In this document: positions 16,792 to 25,649 of the stretch, in pieces
Layout: every line of letters begins with the position of its first letter
Numbering within the stretch: the stretch's first letter is position 1
NCBI GenBank assembly: GCA_017983695.1
Contig: JAGOAX010000004.1
Location: 274,538 to 338,537 of the forward strand
From: Ferruginibacter sp.
GTDB lineage: Bacteria; Bacteroidota; Bacteroidia; Chitinophagales; Chitinophagaceae
DNA length: 64,000 nucleotides
Reading direction: 5' to 3'
Position numbers and translations under genes: made by a program
The notes under the pieces: generated by a model
The model's input: the letters and a program-made list of their open reading frames with translations, nothing else
Told to the model about the DNA's origin: nothing
Database searches by the model: none

Positions 16792-17132
16792 TGCAATAAT
16801 ACTGTTTACAAAAATAAAATTAATGCGCTGAGCTAAAAAAATCTTTTAAATGTTACATTCTTTCTATGCTTCTATTCTATAAGCTGCCTTTAAAGAGTTG
16901 AAATACAGTTTATACAAAACAGAACTTAGCCACTAAGGTTTTATGGGACAAAGGAAAAAATTCGTTTTTATTCACTTCGTGAATTGTTTTGCCGGTAAGG
17001 CGGTAAGTCGATTTTAAAATCATACCGTCTTCCCTTCTTCCCGGCTAGTTCTTTTTGCCGCGTAGCAGTAACTTTAGTGCCTTTGTGGCAAACCTTTTTC
17101 ACAGCTAAGCTGAGAAAAATTTTCTTTTATGT
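16792..17132. other. Spacer with degenerate palindromic repeats
   Basis: No gene is seen. The region holds an imperfect inverted repeat centred on GATTTTAAAATC near 17020, with flanks of the GGTAAGGCGGTAAG and ACCGTCTTCCC type. It also has a degenerate CTTTGTGGC-type element near 17075-17100, in the style of the CACAAAG repeats seen elsewhere in the window. Confidence 0.5.
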
Positions 17133-18131
17133 CTACTTACTTTCCTTTACCAGCTTTCTTAAAATAACCCATTGCTTTAAGGCATCTCTTGCATCAACAG
17201 CAGGGTAGCCCATTACTTTACCGCCGTCGGGCACATCGTTAATTACGCCGCTGTTGCCGCCTACAGTAACACCATTACCAAGGGTTACATGGTCACTTAT
17301 CCTGGCACCACCGCCAATAAGTACACCATCGCCAAGGGTAACAGAACCGGCCAGTCCGCTGGCGCCGGCCATAATGCAGCAGCGGCCCATTTTACTGTTG
17401 TGGCCAATCTGTATCAGGTTATCAATTTTGCAGCCATCTCCTATAATGGTACTGCTGAATTTGCCACGGTCAACACAACTGTTGGCGCCAATTTCAACAC
17501 CATTGCCAATAACCACGTTGCCAATATGCGGTATCTTAATTAATCCTTTTCCATCGGGGCTGGGCCTAAAGCCGAAACCATCGGCACCAATACTTACATT
17601 GGGGTGCAGTATGCAGTAGCTCCCAATTATACAACGCTCTCTTACAACCACGCCGGGCCAAAGGGTGGTGTTGGTACCAATGCTGGTATCATCAAGCACC
17701 GTTACATTGGGGTAGATTATGCTGCCGTTGCCAATGCTAACGCCTGCACCAATATAGCAGCCTGCACCAATTTTGCAGCCGCTACCAATTTTTGCAGTAG
17801 CATGTATTACAGCTGTGGGGTGTATATCAGTTTCAAAAACAGGACCGGCTTCTACAAAAAGTTCTAACAATTCAGCCATGGCAATGTCGGCATTTTTTAC
17901 TTTTATAAAGGCACGGTTATCGCCGGGCTCCAGTACAATATCGTTATTGATGATGGCGGCACAAGCTTTGGAGTTTTCCCAAAACTTAGCATATTTTTTA
18001 TTGCCGATAAATGTGATCTGTTCGTTGCTGGCCTGTCCTAATTCTTCGGGGCCGGTTATGGTTTGCGTGGTATTGCCCACTAATTCGCCTTTTAAAATGT
18101 CGTTGATCTGCTGAATGCTGTAGCGTTTCAT
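17133..18131 (-). CDS. lpxD: UDP-3-O-acylglucosamine N-acyltransferase
   Basis: LpxD adds the second acyl chain to UDP-3-O-acyl-glucosamine in lipid A synthesis, in the cytoplasm. Of 332 residues, the first ~100 form the uridine-binding domain (ITGPEELGQASNEQITFIGNKKYAKF). A left-handed beta-helix of hexapeptide repeats follows (IGAGCYIGAGVSIGNGSIIYP..., ADGFGFRP, SCVDRG). The catalytic His lies in DNLIQIGHN. The C-terminal helices (RDALKQWVILRKLVKE) are also present. Length is normal. It stands alone rather than beside lpxC, fabZ or lpxA, so it may be an additional copy; Bacteroidota often have two. Confidence 0.93.
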   Translation of the reverse strand: MKRYSIQQINDILKGELVGNTTQTITGPEELGQASNEQITFIGNKKYAKFWENSKACAAIINNDIVLEPGDNRAFIKVKNADIAMAELLELFVEAGPVFETDIHPTAVIHATAKIGSGCKIGAGCYIGAGVSIGNGSIIYPNVTVLDDTSIGTNTTLWPGVVVRERCIIGSYCILHPNVSIGADGFGFRPSPDGKGLIKIPHIGNVVIGNGVEIGANSCVDRGKFSSTIIGDGCKIDNLIQIGHNSKMGRCCIMAGASGLAGSVTLGDGVLIGGGARISDHVTLGNGVTVGGNSGVINDVPDGGKVMGYPAVDARDALKQWVILRKLVKESK

Positions 18132-18246
18132 GTAGTAAGTTTAGTTAGATACTGTTAAGTATATTATCAGGCAAATTATGCGAATTTGATGAGTATTCCT
18201 TGTGCCGGCAATAATTAGTTGTAGCTGTATAAAATGATTCGTTGCC

Positions 18247-18927
18247 TTATATTTTTGATAAGGCAATAATATCTTTTGTTTCCAGTATTTGTTTTTCGCT
18301 GCCTTTGGTAGCGGCATTTATCATGGCCAGGCCCAGTTGTTTTAAGGTGCAGAAATAAGCGGGCATCAATACTTTCATGGGCGGTATTAACCAGCCCATG
18401 TATTTATAAATGCCCAGTGTATTTTTCAGGCCCTTTGTGGGTTGCAAAACTGCGGGGCGAAAATTGTATTCTTTTTTAAAAGGCAGTTTTGCCAGGTCGT
18501 TTTCGGTACGGCCTTTTACCCTGGCCCACATCAGTTTGCCTTTTGTGGTACTATCCGTTCCGCTACCGGAAACATAACAGAAGGTCATGTTATTATTGAG
18601 CTTAACCAATGTTTCGGCAACATGCATGGTTAAAGTATAGGTAAGGCGGTAATACACGGCTTCTCTTTTACCAACAGATGATACACCCAGGCAAAAAAAG
18701 CAGGTGTTGTAATTCTGTAACTGGCTTTCGATGGGCTGCAGGTTAAAAAAATCGGCATGCACAATTTCTTTAAGTTTGGGATGTGTAATGCCGCAGGGGT
18801 TACGGTTAATTACCAATACGGCTTCTACATCGTTATGTTGCAGGCATTCGTGCAATACACCTTCGCCTACCATGCCTGTGGCACCGGTAAGTATAGCTCT
18901 TATTTTTGTGGTGGTCTGGTTTTCCAT
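18247..18927 (-). CDS. NAD(P)-binding epimerase/oxidoreductase-like protein
   Basis: A 226-residue protein whose N-terminus carries the Rossmann dinucleotide motif ILTGATGMVGEGVLHECL. After it come VLVINRNP, an FFCLGVSSVG strand and FCYVSGSGTDSTTKGK, in the place of the usual YxxxK catalytic region. The shape and length match the HTATIP2/TIP30-like branch of short atypical reductases. The substrate is unknown. It lies between lpxD and a membrane transporter on the same strand; a shared transcript with the transporter is possible. Confidence 0.75.
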   Translation of the reverse strand: MENQTTTKIRAILTGATGMVGEGVLHECLQHNDVEAVLVINRNPCGITHPKLKEIVHADFFNLQPIESQLQNYNTCFFCLGVSSVGKREAVYYRLTYTLTMHVAETLVKLNNNMTFCYVSGSGTDSTTKGKLMWARVKGRTENDLAKLPFKKEYNFRPAVLQPTKGLKNTLGIYKYMGWLIPPMKVLMPAYFCTLKQLGLAMINAATKGSEKQILETKDIIALSKI

Positions 18928-18965
18928 ATTTTTAAAGATAACCTTTGCAGGTCTTTAATCCTCAG

Positions 18966-20024
18966 TTATTTATTTGAATGGTCATTTCGCCGTAATAAGA
19001 TGTTTACCGCTTCCCATTCGGGAATTTGATCGGTAATAATTTTTAACATGCCTGCAAAAGGAATGAACAATATCATACCACTTACGCCCCATAAAATACC
19101 CCCTGCAATAATGGCTACCAATGTTGCCCATGTACTGATGTTTAACTGGGTGGCCACCACACGGGGAAAAATAACATTCGCCTCAAGGTATTGCACAAAT
19201 ACAAAAACACCTACAACGCCAATAGGATACCAGATGCTGTCTTTGGTTATCCAGGCAACTGTAACAGGCAATAATGCACTTATAAAAATACCGATGTAGG
19301 GAATGATGGTCATTACTGCTGTAAGAAACCCAAACAATACCGCATGGTTTATACCTAATGCCAGTAATCCTGCGCTGTTAAGTACACCTACAATGAGGTA
19401 TACAAATACCATACCCTTAATAAAATGAAAATATGTGGTAATGGTTTGGTGAAGTATGCTGTGCAGCCTGTTGTAATACTTTGTGCCGGCCAGCTTTTCT
19501 AAAAACAACACAAAATCTTTTCGGTTGTACAGGAACAGCGCTGCAAATACCGGGATGATAAAGAGCATGAACAGGCCGGATACAGTTTTGTTGAATGTGC
19601 CGGTAAGTATACTGCCCGAATTATCGGATAGTTTAGCTACAGTATTTTGCCACCACCTGTTTTGTGTTTCAACGGAAACATTAAAACTGCTGCTGATCCA
19701 TTGCTGCAGTTCGGCAACGGACGGCGCTATTTTGGTTTGCAGTTCGGGCAGGTCGCTGCGGAAAGCATTGAATTGTAAAACGACGAGCCATGCCAGTACT
19801 GTAAATAATAACAGCACTATTAAAAGCCCGGTTGTAATGGCCATGCTTTTTGAAAAATGATGTTGCTGCAGCCAGCGGCAAACAGGATACAAAACAATGG
19901 CAATAAATAAACCATACAGCATGGGTACAAAAAGAGTTTGGCCAAAGTACAGTATTACCACAAGCAGCATTGCTGTAAGCAGGTAAGTAAAAATTTTATT
20001 GCCGCTGTGGATATTGCCAGTCAT
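18966..20024 (-). CDS. AI-2E family transporter (PerM/TqsA-type membrane protein)
   Basis: A 352-residue integral membrane protein with about eight hydrophobic helices. Two sit near the start (FTYLLTAMLLVVILYFGQTL, FVPMLYGLFIAIVLYPVCRW), then a long amphipathic soluble section (about 85-150), then more helices (FMLFIIPVFAALFLYN, GFLTAVMTIIPYIGIFISALLP). The GxxxxIPYIG-type segment is a family hallmark. Members move autoinducer-2 or act as ion antiporters; which applies here cannot be told from sequence. Confidence 0.85.
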   Translation of the reverse strand: MTGNIHSGNKIFTYLLTAMLLVVILYFGQTLFVPMLYGLFIAIVLYPVCRWLQQHHFSKSMAITTGLLIVLLLFTVLAWLVVLQFNAFRSDLPELQTKIAPSVAELQQWISSSFNVSVETQNRWWQNTVAKLSDNSGSILTGTFNKTVSGLFMLFIIPVFAALFLYNRKDFVLFLEKLAGTKYYNRLHSILHQTITTYFHFIKGMVFVYLIVGVLNSAGLLALGINHAVLFGFLTAVMTIIPYIGIFISALLPVTVAWITKDSIWYPIGVVGVFVFVQYLEANVIFPRVVATQLNISTWATLVAIIAGGILWGVSGMILFIPFAGMLKIITDQIPEWEAVNILLRRNDHSNK

Positions 20025-20171
20025 TTGAACTATTTTTTTTAAATAAGCTGCCGTACCGAAGGAATACTAAATTATTGATGTGGTGTATGAGAGCTGTCAA
20101 AGTTTTGGGTGATTGATGTCATAGATACCGGGCATGCAGCAATGTATTTTTAACTATTAAAACGATTTGCC

Positions 20172-21281
20172 ATGCTACAAAAACTTACCGAAGAATTTGC
20201 GGATCTGTTGGAATCCCCAAAATACCTTCCCTGCATTTCATTGATCATGCCGTTTGAACCTAAAATGAGTCTTCAAACCGAACTGGCTTACCAACTTAAA
20301 ATAGCCACAGATAAAATAGCGGACCAGCTGATGGCCAATTACCCGGAGGATAAAGCTAAACCGGTGCTTAAAAAATTACAGAACGTAATAAAAGATCTGA
20401 ATTATCATACACATAAAAAAGGTGTGGCCATTTTTGTATCGCCTTTAATTGAAAAAGTATTTTACCTGGATATTGCGGTAGAGGAAAAAATAATCATTGA
20501 TGATTCTTTCGAGATCAGGGATCTGATCTACAGTAAAAAACAAATTCATAAATACCTGCTGGCAGTACTCAGCAGCAAATGGACAAAAGTGTATTTGGGC
20601 AACACCACCCAGTTCATCCCGGTAATATTAAATGTGCCCGATAATGTTGCGGCTTACATGCATGATATTCCGGAAAAAGTTTCCAACTACGGCGATGCCA
20701 GTAAGCAAAAGGAAATATTGCTGGATAAATTTTTACAGCATACAGATAATGGCCTCGCTATATTATTACAATCGTACCGCTTACCGCTTTTTATAATGGG
20801 TACTGCAAGAACTATTGGCCATTTTAAAACCCTTACCCATAATGCCAGGCAGGTAGTTGAATACATACCCGGTAATTTTGAAGATAAAACAGAGCCCGAA
20901 CTGCAAAAAATAATGCAGCCTTATGTGGCAGACTGGAAAAAAATAATTCAGCATGACCTGCTGATGCAGATAGATGATGCGATGGGGCATAAGCGGCTGG
21001 CTGTTGGAATAAATGAGGTATGGAAATCTGCCACACATAAAAAGGGCAGGTTGCTGGTAGTGGAGAAAAATTATATTTACCCTGCAGAGCAAAGTGCTGA
21101 TGCCGATACTATTGTAAGCCATGATGAAGCCGGCAACAATACATTTTATATTAAAGATGCCGTGGATGATGTTATAGAAAAAGTACTGGCAAGTGGCGGC
21201 GATGTGGAATTTGTTGAAGAAGGATTACTGTCAAACTATAACAGGATCGTATTGATAGAATACTATGCTATGCAGCATTAA
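20172..21281 (+). CDS. BaeRF/Balon-like release-factor-related protein
   Basis: 369 residues with no signal peptide. The layout resembles bacterial relatives of archaeo-eukaryotic release factor eRF1/Pelota. The N-terminal domain (residues 1-130) includes YLPCISLIMPFEP and KKGVAIFVSP. A middle region follows (LLAVLSSKWTKVYLG, then the basic HNARQVVEYIPGN). The C-terminal alpha/beta domain ends GGDVEFVEEGLLSNYNRIVLIEYY. Proteins of this group include Balon, a ribosome hibernation factor. No GGQ-like loop is seen. Its nearest neighbours are unrelated and divergent. The assignment rests on overall pattern, not on a catalytic motif. Confidence 0.55.
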   Translation: MLQKLTEEFADLLESPKYLPCISLIMPFEPKMSLQTELAYQLKIATDKIADQLMANYPEDKAKPVLKKLQNVIKDLNYHTHKKGVAIFVSPLIEKVFYLDIAVEEKIIIDDSFEIRDLIYSKKQIHKYLLAVLSSKWTKVYLGNTTQFIPVILNVPDNVAAYMHDIPEKVSNYGDASKQKEILLDKFLQHTDNGLAILLQSYRLPLFIMGTARTIGHFKTLTHNARQVVEYIPGNFEDKTEPELQKIMQPYVADWKKIIQHDLLMQIDDAMGHKRLAVGINEVWKSATHKKGRLLVVEKNYIYPAEQSADADTIVSHDEAGNNTFYIKDAVDDVIEKVLASGGDVEFVEEGLLSNYNRIVLIEYYAMQH

Positions 21282-21651
21282 TTGTAAATTCAATTGGCAG
21301 CATAAATCAGCGGCGGTATAAAAATGCAGTAAGTATATATTGCCGGTCTTTACTGTGCTTACTCATTTTACTAAAGATGTATTTTTTCGTTAACCTTATA
21401 CAGGCGAATGGTAAGATATTCCATCAAATCAGTAAAACCTTCCATTGAATACCCTCCGTTACTGAACTACTTTGTATTCCCGAAATTGCGGTATTGTGTT
21501 ACTTAAAATATAAGGGAATCAACGATTGTAAAATGCATCTATAACCTGATACAATTATCACCTGTTTATACAAGCAATCATTCGTTCTTTACCCGGTATT
21601 ACACTTACTGTCCATTGTGGAAATTAAAAACAAAACCGGATTGCTGCTACT
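21282..21651. other. Intergenic region upstream of the MaoC/CoA-transferase operon
   Basis: About 370 bases with no gene and no strong repeat. It must contain the promoter for the operon starting at 21652. I could not pick a convincing TTTG-N19-TAnnTTTG match. Confidence 0.4.
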
Positions 21652-22098
21652 ATGTTTATAAAAAAGTACTTCGAGGCATTTGAGTTAAACGATACCCGTA
21701 CTACCAAAGGCAGAACGATCACCGAAACCGATATTGTAATACATGCCGGCCAGTCAGGCGATTTTTTCCCCCATCATATGGACGAAGAATGGTGCAAGAC
21801 CCAGCCCTTTAAAAAACGCATTGCACATGGTACTTTAATATTTACTGTTGCTATTGGCTTAACAGCAGATATGGTAAATGAAGTAGCCATGACCTATGGA
21901 TACGAACGGCTGCGTTTTATTAAACCGGTATTTATCAACGATACCATCAGTGTAACCATCACCATAAAAGATAAAAGAGATCATAAAAAACCGGAGTACG
22001 GATTAGTGACCGAACTGGTGGAGTGTTTTAACCAGCATAAAGAACTGGTGATGGTTTGCGAACATATTCTATTAGTGCATAAAAACAGTTTTTCATAA
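21652..22098 (+). CDS. MaoC-type dehydratase/hydratase (first gene of CoA-transferase operon)
   Basis: 148 residues, hot-dog fold. The hydratase motif is intact: [19 protein letters not shown], with acidic and His residues in the active loop, then [16 protein letters not shown]. It is cytoplasmic. The stop overlaps the next start by one base (TAATG), so it is translationally coupled to the binding-protein gene. With two CoA-transferases downstream it probably hydrates an unsaturated acyl-CoA or dehydrates a hydroxyacyl-CoA made by them. It is only distantly similar to the MaoC protein at 5719-6177. Confidence 0.87.
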   Translation: MFIKKYFEAFELNDTRTTKGRTITETDIVIHAGQSGDFFPHHMDEEWCKTQPFKKRIAHGTLIFTVAIGLTADMVNEVAMTYGYERLRFIKPVFINDTISVTITIKDKRDHKKPEYGLVTELVECFNQHKELVMVCEHILLVHKNSFS

Positions 22099-23261
22099 TG
22101 GCAGCAGTTGTTTTAAATGGGATAACGTGGGGACACAGCCGGGGCATCACGCCTTTGTTGGCTGTGTCTCAGCGCTATTCCGAACTGCACCCCGAAGTGG
22201 AAATACACTGGAAGAAAAGAACGCTGCAGGAATTTGCTGATTACCCTATTGAGGAACTTACAAAAGATTACGACCTGCTCATCATCGATCATCCATGGGT
22301 AGGCTGTGCAGCTGCAACCAATTGTGTGCTGCCATTAAATGAATATTTACCTGCTGAATATTTACAGGACCAATTGAATAATTCGGTGGGTTATTCTCAC
22401 CTTAGTTATAATTATAACGGCAGCCAGTGGGCATTGGCAATAGATGCAGCTTCACCTGCAGCCAGTTACCGTAAAGATCTGTTTGAAGAAAATCATGTTG
22501 CACTGCCGCAAACCTGGGAAGATGTAATTGCATTGGCAAAGAAAGGCAAGGTTGCAGTGCCTGCAATTCCTATCGATCTGCTGATGAACTTTTACAGCTT
22601 TTGTATTGCTAACGGTCAAACACCTTTTCAATTACAGGATGAAGTGATTGATATTGCAACCGGCATAAAAGCTATTGCAATGATGAAGGAATTGTATAAC
22701 GAGGTGGATAAAAAAATGTTTACTTTAAATCCCATTGCCGTGGCAGAATTAATGAGCAGCACCAACGATTACTGGTATTGCCCTTTTGCTTATTGCTATT
22801 CTAATTATTCAAGAAAAGGATTTGCAAAACATGTATTGCACTATAGCGATGTTGTTACAGTAAACGGAAAAAAACTCAGCACAACTATTGGCGGTACCGG
22901 CTTATCCGTTTCTGCTTTTAGTAAACATGCAGCTATTGCAATTGATTTTGCAAAGCTGGCGGTGTCTGCCGAATGCCAGCGTACTATGTATGTACAGCAT
23001 GGCGGGCAACCGGGGCATAGATCGGCATGGGTTGATGCTGCTGCAAATGAATTGACCAATGATTTTTTTACACAGGTATTGCCGGTAATGGAGCATGGCT
23101 ATGTGCGGCCGAGGTATAATGGATATTTGCATTTCCAGGATCATGCCGGCGATCCCTTACAGCATTGCCTGCTGCATGATGGGGATCCGGTAACAGCATT
23201 AAAAGAAATGAACAGCATATACCAACAGCGTTTAACTAAACAATTAACTACGGCATTATGA
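22098..23261 (+). CDS. Solute-binding-protein-fold protein without a signal peptide
   Basis: 387 residues resembling family 1 extracellular solute-binding proteins: RYSELHPEVEIHWKKRTLQEF, DYDLLIIDHPWVG, WALAIDAASPAASYRKDLFEE, LPQTWEDVIALAKKGK, and a C-terminal ALKEMNSIYQQRL helix. The oddity is its start: it begins directly with the first strand of the mature fold (AAVVLNGITWGHS), with no hydrophobic signal or lipobox and no room for one, because the ATG overlaps the MaoC stop. No ABC permease or ATPase is nearby. It is therefore predicted to be cytosolic and to work with the MaoC and CoA-transferase enzymes, perhaps binding the substrate as a sensor, carrier or enzyme. Function is unknown. 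Confidence 0.75.
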   Translation: MAAVVLNGITWGHSRGITPLLAVSQRYSELHPEVEIHWKKRTLQEFADYPIEELTKDYDLLIIDHPWVGCAAATNCVLPLNEYLPAEYLQDQLNNSVGYSHLSYNYNGSQWALAIDAASPAASYRKDLFEENHVALPQTWEDVIALAKKGKVAVPAIPIDLLMNFYSFCIANGQTPFQLQDEVIDIATGIKAIAMMKELYNEVDKKMFTLNPIAVAELMSSTNDYWYCPFAYCYSNYSRKGFAKHVLHYSDVVTVNGKKLSTTIGGTGLSVSAFSKHAAIAIDFAKLAVSAECQRTMYVQHGGQPGHRSAWVDAAANELTNDFFTQVLPVMEHGYVRPRYNGYLHFQDHAGDPLQHCLLHDGDPVTALKEMNSIYQQRLTKQLTTAL

Positions 23262-24400
23262 TGAACTTACCTTTAAAAGGTCTGGTTGTACTGGAGTTCA
23301 GTCAATACCTTTCCGGCCCTTCGGCTGGATTGCGGCTGGCCGATCTTGGTGCAAGGGTAATTAAAATTGAACGGCCTGATGGTGGTGATGCAGGCAGGCG
23401 ACTGGCTATTAAAGATCTTTGGGTAGATGATAACTCTTTATTGTTTAATACCATTAACCGTAATAAAGAAAGTTTTACTGCCGATTTTAAAAATGCGGAT
23501 GATATTGCCATCATAAAAAAAATGATTGCAAAAGCAGATGTGCTGATACATAATTTTCGTCCCGAAGTAATGGGAAAGAATGGCCTCGATTATAAAACAG
23601 TGCAACAGATCAATCCAAAAATGATCTATGCCGAAATTTCGGGCTATGGTAAAACCGGGCCCTGGAAAGATAAACCGGGGCAGGACCTTTTATTACAATC
23701 CATGGCCGGCCTTGCTTACACCACTGGCAACGGAAGCAATGGCCCCGTACCTTTTGGCATTGCAGTAACTGATATTTTATGTGGCGCACAATTGGTGCAG
23801 GGTATTTTGGCTGCGTTAATACGCCGGCAAAAAACCGGTGCAGGCGCATTAATAGAAGTGAGCCTGATGGAATCTTTACTCGATTTTCAGTTTGAATTAT
23901 TGACTACTTACTTTACAAATAATGAACAGCCGCAAAGAAGTAATGTGGCCAATGGCCAGCCATTATTAAGTGCGCCTTATGGTATTTATGCAACAGCAAA
24001 TGGTTATATCGCTTTAGCTATGATGGATATTCATTTGCTGGCAAAAGCAATTGGTTGTACCGACCTGAACCGGTTTTCAAAAGACCAGGTGTTTTCCGAA
24101 AGAGATGCTATAAAAACGATATTGGCCAATTACCTGCGTACACAAAAAACTGATATCTGGCTGGAGCAGTTGCAGAACGAAGGGCTTTGGGCAATGGAAG
24201 TATTGGATTGGGAAGGCATGACGAAAAGCGAGGCATATAAATGTTTGCAGATGGAACAATCTGTAAAAACAGCAACAGGAGATATTATTACAACAAGATG
24301 CCCGATCCGTATCAATGGAAAGAAGATCGTAACCAGCCAGCCTGCGCCGCAGCTGGGAGAGCATAACCAAAAAATATATCAGGATCTTATAAACAGTTAA
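23258..24400 (+). CDS. Class III CoA-transferase (CaiB/BaiF family), paralogue 1
   Basis: 380 residues, full length for the family. The N-terminal Rossmann-type signature LSGPSAGLRLADLGARVIKIERPDGGDAGRR is present. The catalytic Asp that forms the acyl-aspartyl intermediate is in PGQDLLLQSMAGL. The C-terminal small domain includes TTRCPIRINGKKI. Class III enzymes move CoA between carboxylic acids. It overlaps the preceding stop by 4 bases. The next gene is a paralogue (shared LSGPSA, LRLAD, INRNK, NFRP, SGYG and PGQDLLLQS blocks), so the pair may form a heteromer or act on successive substrates. Confidence 0.9.
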   Translation: MMNLPLKGLVVLEFSQYLSGPSAGLRLADLGARVIKIERPDGGDAGRRLAIKDLWVDDNSLLFNTINRNKESFTADFKNADDIAIIKKMIAKADVLIHNFRPEVMGKNGLDYKTVQQINPKMIYAEISGYGKTGPWKDKPGQDLLLQSMAGLAYTTGNGSNGPVPFGIAVTDILCGAQLVQGILAALIRRQKTGAGALIEVSLMESLLDFQFELLTTYFTNNEQPQRSNVANGQPLLSAPYGIYATANGYIALAMMDIHLLAKAIGCTDLNRFSKDQVFSERDAIKTILANYLRTQKTDIWLEQLQNEGLWAMEVLDWEGMTKSEAYKCLQMEQSVKTATGDIITTRCPIRINGKKIVTSQPAPQLGEHNQKIYQDLINS

Positions 24401-24401
24401 A

Positions 24402-25568
24402 ATGAATTTATTACAGGACATATTAGTTGTTGATTTCAGCCAGTTCTTATCTGGCCCATCAGCAGCATTGCGCCTTGCCGATATGGGAGCACAGGTAATA
24501 AAAATTGAGCGCCCAGGTACCGGCGATATTTGCCGGCAATTATATGTGAGTGATGTAATGATAGAAGGAGAGTCCACCATTTTTCATGCCATTAACCGCA
24601 ACAAACAAAGCTATGCAGCCGATCTTAAAAATTCGGCCGACCTTGAAAAAGTAAAACAACTGCTGGCTAAAGCAGACGTGATGATACACAATTTTCGTCC
24701 CGGTGTAATGGAACGTATCGGGTTGGATTATGCAACAGTAAAAACAATAAACCCCGGGATTGTTTATGCAGAAGTGAGTGGATATGGCACCGAAGGCCCA
24801 TGGAAAGATTTGCCGGGGCAGGATCTTTTACTGCAATCTGTATCGGGCTTAACATGGCTGAGTAATAACAACGATGAAAGCCCTACACCAATGGGCGTGG
24901 CTGTAGTGGATATTATGGCCGGTACACATATTACGCAGGGCATTTTAGCAGCTTTATATAAAAACGGTATAACAGGCGAAGGCGCATTGGTACAGGTGAG
25001 CATGTTTGAAAGCGCATTGGACTTTCAATTTGAAGTATTGACCTGTTATTATAATGATGGCAGGCAATTGCCCGTTCGCAGTAATGTGAATAGTGGCCAT
25101 GCTTATATCGCAGCGCCTTATGGTATTTATAAAACCAGCGACAGCTACATGGCTTTAGCCATGACGAATATTGTTTTACTGGCCGGATTATTACAATGCG
25201 AAGCATTAAAACCATTCAGCGATAGCAATGACTGGTTCAGTAAAAGAGATGAGATAAAAAATATTTTAGCCACACATTTAATTACAGGAACTGCAGCACA
25301 TTGGCTTAATATTTTAGAAAAGGCGGATATATGGTGTGCTCTGGTTATGGATTATGACGACCTGGTACAGCAGGAAGGATACCGCTCATTGAATATGGAG
25401 ATAACAGTGAAAACAACGAGCGGCTTATCTGTTACCACCACAAGATGCCCCATAAGGGTGGATGGAGAATTATTATTATCCTATAAAGGAGCTCCTGCGC
25501 TGGGAGAACATAATGAAGAAATTGACCAGCAGTTTGGAATATTAAAACAATTACAACGCAGTGCGTAA
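24402..25568 (+). CDS. Class III CoA-transferase (CaiB/BaiF family), paralogue 2
   Basis: 388 residues. It keeps the same landmarks as its neighbour: LSGPSAALRLADMGAQVIK, MIHNFRPGVM, the catalytic Asp in PGQDLLLQSVSGL, and TTTRCPIRVDGE near the end. It begins one base after the preceding stop, so the genes are tightly coupled. Divergence in the substrate-facing middle region suggests the two are not redundant. The acid substrate cannot be read from sequence. Confidence 0.9.
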   Translation: MNLLQDILVVDFSQFLSGPSAALRLADMGAQVIKIERPGTGDICRQLYVSDVMIEGESTIFHAINRNKQSYAADLKNSADLEKVKQLLAKADVMIHNFRPGVMERIGLDYATVKTINPGIVYAEVSGYGTEGPWKDLPGQDLLLQSVSGLTWLSNNNDESPTPMGVAVVDIMAGTHITQGILAALYKNGITGEGALVQVSMFESALDFQFEVLTCYYNDGRQLPVRSNVNSGHAYIAAPYGIYKTSDSYMALAMTNIVLLAGLLQCEALKPFSDSNDWFSKRDEIKNILATHLITGTAAHWLNILEKADIWCALVMDYDDLVQQEGYRSLNMEITVKTTSGLSVTTTRCPIRVDGELLLSYKGAPALGEHNEEIDQQFGILKQLQRSA

Positions 25569-25649
25569 ATAATCAGCTCAATTAAAGCGGGGGGTTATTG
25601 CAAATTGTAATTTAGCAATAGCTTAAATTGAATCTTGCCAAAAAAAAGT

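Noticed and set aside
17254..17867. Open frames on the plus strand opposite lpxD
   Set aside because: They mirror the hexapeptide-repeat codons of lpxD; the lpxD frame has clear family motifs.
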